From Galerina marginata (lineage: Eukaryota; Basidiomycota; Agaricomycetes; Agaricales; Galerinaceae), in NCBI GenBank assembly GCA_023014335.1, contig JAECYW010000021.1:682001-746000 (forward strand): a stretch of DNA of 64,000 nucleotides, read 5' to 3'. Within the stretch, counting starts at the first letter, position 1, and the number at the start of each line of letters is the position of its first letter. Below the pieces are notes generated by a model that saw only the letters and a list, made by a program, of their open reading frames with translations, searched no databases and had not been told where the DNA came from. Of the stretch, positions 58,784 through 64,000 are shown in pieces. The translations under genes were made by a program, and so were the position numbers.

Positions 58784-59172
58784 TCACAGATCGGTTAAAT
58801 CATCCTTGTCAATCACTCGCGTACTGTCCGGTCCAAACTGGAGAGTGCCGTCTTCGTTGAGGTGGAGATAAAAGACTTGTTGCAACCGTTCCCGACGAGT
58901 CGAATTGTCGTTCGAGGTTCGAAAACCGAAAGCCGTGAGGTGTTTGGACGGGCTGCCGCGGTAGACACCCTGGCTAGCGAAAACTCAGAGCCGGTCCTGG
59001 AAACTAGAGCTTGGACTTACTAAATGACAATGACCCATTCGTGGTCCCCGAAATTGGCCATAATCTCATCAGAGCGCATTCCTATAGCCGCTACGAACTC
59101 GGTGAAGGAAGTGTTGCGAGTGTTGGTTGCTTTGGAAAGGTGATCCCGATAAAAGTGAAGAGTGTACTGCAT
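58784..59172 (-). CDS. Small two-exon gene, 113 residues, unknown function (right-arm copy)
   Basis: Mirror of 11082-11470. The start codon is at 59172 and the stop at 58784, the span is the same 389 bp, and the 47-nt intron with the same borders (GTAAGTCC, CGCTAG) lies in between. The encoded protein again begins MQYTLHFYRDHLSK and ends DKDDLTDL. Both copies keep an intact frame while the neighbouring relics in the arms are broken, which mildly supports it as a real gene. Confidence 0.6.
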
Positions 59173-59698
59173 ATTGGTGAACTAATCCGAGTTGTATGAG
59201 CAAGTAAGCAAACCAAGGAAAGTGAAGCAACATACCAGTGACGATCGTGGTGGCGGTCAAGAACAAAAGTTCGTTGGAGTAACGTAAGTGGTCGGGCTTT
59301 TATCGAGTCCTGTCGGGACTGAGGGGCCTGGTCGGAACGTAATGGGAGTAGGCAAGAGAGCGCGGAGCAAATTAAGGACTTTTGAATGGTTTACCGACTG
59401 GTGCTTAAAATTGCTGGCGACCACCCCGTAATTTAATTGGCACTCCGGCGAGCCTAGCTCCCGTGCCTTCGAGACGCCCGCGATCGTTCACACATTCTTC
59501 GCTGCAATATTAAGTGACCCCGGTGTTCAGAAGAATGCACGGCGAGGTTTGGACTGTGCTCTTCGAGGACGGGCACCTATGTTCAGCGACGAGCGGGTCT
59601 GCCATATATTTCTGCTATAGTAAGAAAGGTTCTCGATTGTGGCACGGTTCTCGTCATCGCATAGTATAGATATCGACGAAAACGTGAACCATTAAATC

Positions 59699-59956
59699 AT
59701 GCCTGACTATCCTATCAGTAGCTCGACAAATAAGTCAAGCCACGAACTCGGTCCTCTGGTCGCAGTCGCAAAAGCGCTTGCGACGTTCCATGCTTCAGAA
59801 ATCTTCCGTGTTGCAGACTTCGGCAGCTCTGTCACCGCCGGATTTTCTCCACCTTTATGTTTTCATCTGACCTGCTCAGAACCTTCAGGCTTGGAGGGAG
59901 TCAAGTATTTGTCGTTATCAAATAGCATGGGCCGATCGATATCGCTGTCACCATAA
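59699..59956 (+). CDS. Small hypothetical ORF in the right arm (85 codons)
   Basis: Mirror of 10298-10555, beginning MPDYPISSSTNKSS. No domain. Its end overlaps the diverged tail of repeat copy F. Confidence 0.2.
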   Translation: MPDYPISSSTNKSSHELGPLVAVAKALATFHASEIFRVADFGSSVTAGFSPPLCFHLTCSEPSGLEGVKYLSLSNSMGRSISLSP

Positions 59957-61361
59957 TTCCTCCCTCCGTTCCAAAACTATGACGGAGTTTTTGGAACGTA
60001 AGCACTGTTCACTTAGCGGCCGAGTTGAGACTGGAGTAGCGCGTGTAGGAGGGAGAAGAAGGCAACCCAAACAGTAGGCAGGAGGCCAGATGCCCTTGAT
60101 GATAAGCAAGTAAGGCGATTCGAACATAGCCGTTGGCCGGTTGCGCATGACGAGCCTGAGAGCCTGCACGAATCTAAATTGGTCACTTGATCTGAAGCCC
60201 GACGACAAGGCTGCAGCACATTGTCAACAGTAGTAGACGTGGTGCACTCCCTTGGACGGCCAATCAAGTGCTGCAGAGGGCAGTCCCGGTGCAAACACTT
60301 TGGTGGGCCGCTATTAAAAGCGAAGCCGAGACATGACGATAGGAAGGAAGAGTGTGCTCTGAGAGCTGGAAACGGGACTTTGATGCTATCAAATTTAAGA
60401 AGACGTTAGGCATAGAGTGAGTACGAAAAAGTAACGACCTACGTATACAGCGACGCACAGAAAAAATATGTAAATGCCATCTACTGGTCCAAGACCGAAT
60501 AAGATTCTTTCGGTTGCTTAATTTATAAACCAACGACTCACTCCTTCTATTCTTCAGTGTTCCTGAGTTTAACAGCGTCTCTGAATAAATTTGAAGGAGT
60601 TCGGCGTGCCTGAACTTTCATCGACGCGAAGGGCGGAAGCAGAGACGATGGATCATTGCAGAGGGTTATCCCGGTGCAAATACCACATTGAAGACCGACG
60701 CTAGTCTCCTGAATCCATTTGAGAGACTGGGACAGAAAGCTTTGGACTGTCTTGGTGGAAAAAAGGGCAGAACGACGCAGGAGCGAAAGGCCAAGTCGAC
60801 GCCGTGGGCAGATATCAGAATGCTGCAGAGGGCTATCCCGGTGCAGCAATGCCAATAAAGTGCCGTGATACCGAAGCCGGAATGGCTGACAAGGAACGAG
60901 AGAAAAAAGAAAAGCTGGAGACGACGTTCAGCGACGGAGAAACATGCAACACGCTGACTGCCAGTGGGAACATGTACCCAGTTGGAAGCAGAGATCTATA
61001 CAGGTGTAGAAGGCAGCGTAGAGAATAGAGAAATAATACAGAGAACCTGCAAAGGGCTATCCCGACGCAGGTCCAGCAAAGACGATGTCGGATGGAAGTG
61101 TGGTACATATTGGTGCAATGGTGTGTGATTGGTGTGCGAGTTGACAACAAGAGCCAGCGTGTTTGGCAGAGGAGGTTGAACCAAATAACGTACCTCGCTC
61201 TTTCCAGCGTCATCGTCTTAGACTGATCTTGCGTTCTCGCTTCGATGCGAATGTCTACTTTCTCTGGCCACCCTTCAAAGCACAGCGTTCAGCGGCGATG
61301 TTCAACAAGACATTTCTCGGGAAGCCCTTGAAAGTCGCGTTTTATTCGCAACTCACATTTT
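59886..61361 (-). repeat. Dispersed 1.6-kb repeat, copy F
   Basis: Mirror of copy A, also lacking the TATA-like leader. Four palindromic motifs lie near 61055, 60830, 60665 and 60280. It shares a base change (AGTTGACAACAAG) with copy E that copies A-D lack. Confidence 0.9.
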
Positions 61362-61375
61362 GCAAACCAACTTGA

Positions 61376-61562
61376 CGTACATTTTTTCCGAGACTTGAGC
61401 GCTTGCAGTTAGCTACTCATGTCAGCGAGGTTGGCTATGGTTTTTTGGCTTTTGTCTCAATGCTTATACACCCTCATTTCAAGTACCCTCAGCTGTAGGC
61501 CCTCTCATCCGGCAACCTCCACCTCATCCTCCTGGTTCTTGCTAAACACTCCCTGTTGGATA
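61376..61562 (+). pseudogene. 5' fragment of the unknown-function family gene, truncated at the duplication edge
   Basis: The mirror of 8693-8880 encodes the ATHVSEVGYGFLAF and LIHPHFKYP segments plus the same TAG, then stops matching at GTTGGAT. Beyond this point the sequence is unrelated to the left flank, so the right arm is the truncated derivative at this end. Confidence 0.55.
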
Positions 61563-62250
61563 CACAGCGCGCCGGTCGAATGTTACCCTGGGATCGGCAG
61601 GGTAGATATGTCGCTCCACGGAAATTGCTCTGTAAGTATTTCTTCACAACAAAGTGCCATCATATCGCCTGTCTCTAATCTCGTATGTATACTACTAGTC
61701 CGACAGCACCTCTTTGCGATGTCGCGAGTCCCCCTCACTTTGAGGGTTCATACGCCGACGTCCCAAGGCTTTCGGATAAGGAACCATCGTGAAGGTGGAT
61801 GGCCACACGGTGCGTCGCTTTTCTCCTTCCACACCCGCCCTTCGACAGTCCCGTTCAATTCACCTCATCGCTGTTGCTCTCAAGCGCCACCGCCGACATC
61901 TTTCCACACTGCCTCTGCCTCCACATCTATGCAATGGTGTAGATGCAGCAGCGTCTGAGCTCGGATACCTCAGCAATGCAGAGGAATTCATGCTGCTTCT
62001 GCTACGACTGCCTCTTTTGCCAAGGCAGCCGCCTGCCTGGTTTGCCAGTCGGCATGGTCCTTCAGACATCGCCATGGGACGCATCCAAGACGAATCATCT
62101 GTCAGCTCGCTCGTTTCCCAAGCCGCAGCGGTAAGCTACGAGGGCCAACCACCACGACCAGCAGCAGCGCTTGTCACCTGCGCGGCGCTGCTATGGCGCC
62201 TTTTTTTCTAGGGATTCCCTTGAAAGCTTGGCGAGCTTATTCAAACTGCG
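61563..62250. other. Unassigned region with scattered protein-like pieces
   Basis: A plus-strand frame (61789-62211) includes PAWFASRHGPSDIAMGRI and SSVSSLVSQAAAVSYEG, which read like a protein. The frame has no recognisable family and ends in a hydrophobic stub. It may be a gene fragment. Confidence 0.3.
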
Positions 62251-62410
62251 TGTATGTTCCTCGCTGCGCGCATGTCCGTCGCTGCGTGTAAGTTCCTCGC
62301 TGCATGTAAGTTCCTCGCTGCGTAGATGTTCGTCGCTGTGCACATGTCCGTCGCTGCGTGTATGTTCCTCGCTGCGTACATGTGCGTGTATGTCCGTCGC
62401 TGCGTGTGTC
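62251..62410. repeat. 18-bp minisatellite, about nine units
   Basis: Units such as TGTATGTTCCTCGCTGCG, CGCATGTCCGTCGCTGCG and TGTAAGTTCCTCGCTGCG follow head to tail with small differences, and one partial unit lies near the right end. As 18 is a multiple of three, a minus-strand frame through the array (62241-62663) reads as repeating hexapeptides (AARNLH, AATDMR). Whether it is translated is unknown. Confidence 0.85.
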
Positions 62411-62469
62411 GATGAGTGCGCGCTCTTCGCGCGATCATCGTGACGAAGAGCGAGTCGATGTCTGTATAT

Positions 62470-62845
62470 TTGCCTGTTTCTTTTGTGAACAGAATATATA
62501 TATATATAATGTCTGTTTCTTTTGTAAACAAAAATTCTTTTTCCTTACCTGTTTTTGATTTATATATTAGATATATAGACACGAGATACAGAAAAGTGAG
62601 GAGTGATTGTCTTTCTCTCGTAAATAGACAAAGAAATATGACTTCTATTTCCTTTATTAACATAAAGACAACAGAACCTATGTTGTCTGACCGTTTTCAA
62701 TGGAAACAACGTGTGAAATATGTCACATATTCGCTCCAAAAACAGTGCAGCAAAATCCTTTGTGTTTCTCAGATCTTCATTAAAGAAACATATTTTCTCT
62801 TGGCTAAAGAAACAGATAGGTATGTCATGAAACCTGTTTTTTAAT
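62470..62845. repeat. Cluster of GTTTCTTT-type words in AT-rich DNA
   Basis: GTTTCTTTTGTGAACA (about 62475) and GTTTCTTTTGTAAACA (about 62512) are followed by weaker variants and their complements (AAAGAAACA) to about 62810. No coding region is evident. Confidence 0.45.
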
Positions 62846-62868
62846 CCCTGTTTCTAAAAGAAACAGGG
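62846..62868. repeat. Perfect 10-bp hairpin
   Basis: CCCTGTTTCT (62846-62855), loop AAA, then AGAAACAGGG (62859-62868). It uses the same GTTTCT word that is repeated upstream. Confidence 0.75.
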
Positions 62869-63175
62869 GTCGGCGCCAGCAGTGCGAGGTTTTTCCATCG
62901 TACGAAATAGTCGTATCGTCATCCGATTTTGCGAGAATCTATAATAGTTCGAATGTTTTCGGTAGGATTAAACTTGTAAGGAATCGAATCCCAAATAGAT
63001 TGCAAATTGAGGAAAGAGGATGTAATTCAGAGAAGAGATCGTACACTGTTGATCCTACGACTAGATACAAATAAACGAGCGAGCTTATATAGAGGCGAGG
63101 AGTGAGGAGCTGAGGTTGACGGACGTGTTGAGAATGGAACTAGAGGCTGACGAGTATTTACAGCGCTTCCATAAT

Positions 63176-64000
63176 CTAATGAGAATCGATTAAGAATTTC
63201 TCAATTTGGGAATTTGGAGCACGTGCACTTCGCCTATCATCGATCCGACGCTTCTCGTTCTCAAACTCGGTACGTTGTGCAAGCAACTCTTGTCTATGCG
63301 CCAGCGCCGTCTCCTGAAGTTCGGTTTGTGCTTCTAGCAACCGGCCTTCGTGTTCGTCTTTGAAGTTCGCCCAGGCAGCCTGACGATCTCGCTCCGCCGC
63401 GGCAGCCTTGCTGCGTTCCTCCGTCAATTTCTTTTCAGTCTCCGCCCATTGATTTTGCATCCGCATTTCAGCGTTCGCGAGCTCCTGTGCACGCTGCTCG
63501 AATTCTTTGCGGGCCTTCTCCTTCTCCTTCATTGCCTATTCCAGGGGAGTTTTTGCAGTCAATACCGAAAAGATCAGAGTTGGGATTACATACGTCCTCT
63601 AGGCGCCTTCCAAGCTCCCTGCCGTCCTTTTCTTTCTCTCGCTGTAGCTGATGGAAAGCCTCTTCGTCAGGCTACCACGAAGGCCGGTCTTGCAGCAATA
63701 ACATACCTCCTCAAGCTGCTTCCCGACAGCTTCAAGTGCCGTTTTGAGCGATGCCTTCTCCTTCATAATATCGTCAGCTCGGCCTTTGCAAAAAGACGAA
63801 ACTTGCTGAAATGACATACCGTTACAAGCTCCTCGCTTACTGTGTCGAACTGTCGCTGGAGCGCGTCCTTCTCTTCTTTAACAGCTGCGGCTAATTGCTC
63901 CCATTTTTTCCCCTTCATTCAAAACCCCAAGAAAATCTTGACAAAAAAGTTAAGAGAACGTACTTCAATCAGTTGAGTCGCCAGATCATCTCTTTGTTTG
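63176..64000 (-). CDS. Coiled-coil protein, 3' part (gene leaves the window)
   Basis: Short minus-strand exons encode heptad-rich, Glu/Lys/Gln/Ala-rich sequence: RDDLATQLIE, KWEQLAAAVKEEKDALQRQF, MKEKASLKTALEAVGKQLEE, FHQLQREKEKDGRELGRRLE, then a last exon (to 63176) from MKEKEKARKEFEQRAQELAN to IEKFLIDSH. Introns with GTATGT donors lie near 63710-63670, 63593-63536 and 63947-63910. The junction near 63800 does not keep frame with an ordinary intron length, so one exon border is unresolved. A long coiled coil with basic C-terminus suggests a structural or scaffold protein. I cannot name the family. The 5' end lies beyond 64000. Confidence 0.55.

Larger units (their letters stand above)
53811..61562 (-). 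repeat. Right arm of the ~7.75-kb inverted duplication
   Basis: Reverse complement of 8693-16433 with scattered substitutions and one extra 10-base block (about 56682-56691). The arm keeps the same order of contents reversed: tail of repeat E, tail-anchored fragment, RING relic, WQWCFQHRD fragment, 113-residue gene and repeat F. The outer end truncates the family gene that continues in the left flank. Confidence 0.93.

Noticed and set aside
8693..61562. Inverted duplication as an assembly palindrome artefact
   Set aside because: The arms differ by a 10-base block and several substitutions, have different flanks at both ends and are separated by 37 kb of unique sequence. An artefact would be identical and adjacent.

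Overview
The window is nuclear DNA of a filamentous basidiomycete, almost certainly an agaricomycete (mushroom-forming) fungus. The genes carry many short introns (about 45-60 nt) with GTATGT/GTAAGT donors. A fatty-acid-synthase remnant has the basidiomycete arrangement in which the beta and alpha parts are fused. There is a Plavaka-type transposase remnant, and several protein families are ones I know only from agaricomycetes. No bacterial-style operons, tRNA genes, rRNA genes or CRISPR arrays are visible.

Layout. 0-8.9 kb: a disrupted Cyc8/Ssn6-like TPR corepressor gene (minus strand), two broken fragments of an agaricomycete protein family of unknown function, diverged tandem repeats and several inverted repeats. 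8.7-16.4 kb: the left arm of a large inverted duplication. 16.4-53.8 kb: the spacer. It holds an intact protein with a kinase-like fold that lacks catalytic aspartates, Plavaka and fatty-acid-synthase relics, intact spliced genes of unknown function (25.1-26.5, 34.6-36.1 and 41.5-42.3 kb), a damaged WD40 gene, an intact 1102-residue protein, and two near-identical copies of a degenerate RING-like gene, one of which carries a CACTA-type MITE. 53.8-61.6 kb: the right arm, about 7.75 kb, a near-identical reverse copy of 8.7-16.4 kb. 61.6-64 kb: an 18-bp minisatellite, a perfect hairpin and the 3' part of a coiled-coil gene that leaves the window.

Two repeat systems dominate. One is a dispersed repeat of up to about 1.64 kb in six copies: four on plus at 8.9, 15.8, 27.9 and 38.9 kb, and two on minus at 53-54.4 and 59.9-61.4 kb. 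The other is a 22-24 bp imperfect palindrome (TGCA, GGG, CCC, TGCA) that recurs about 30 times, inside those repeats and also alone within the arms. Read on the strand opposite to the repeat, its variants mostly preserve the octapeptide LQRAIPVQ. I do not recognise this motif.

Gene integrity is mixed. Several multi-exon genes splice cleanly into long open frames, so the sequence quality looks good. The broken genes (Ssn6, fatty acid synthase, RING, Plavaka) are therefore more likely real relics than base-calling errors, although this cannot be proven from the sequence alone. The genes do not form an evident pathway; the window reads as a duplication-rich accessory region.
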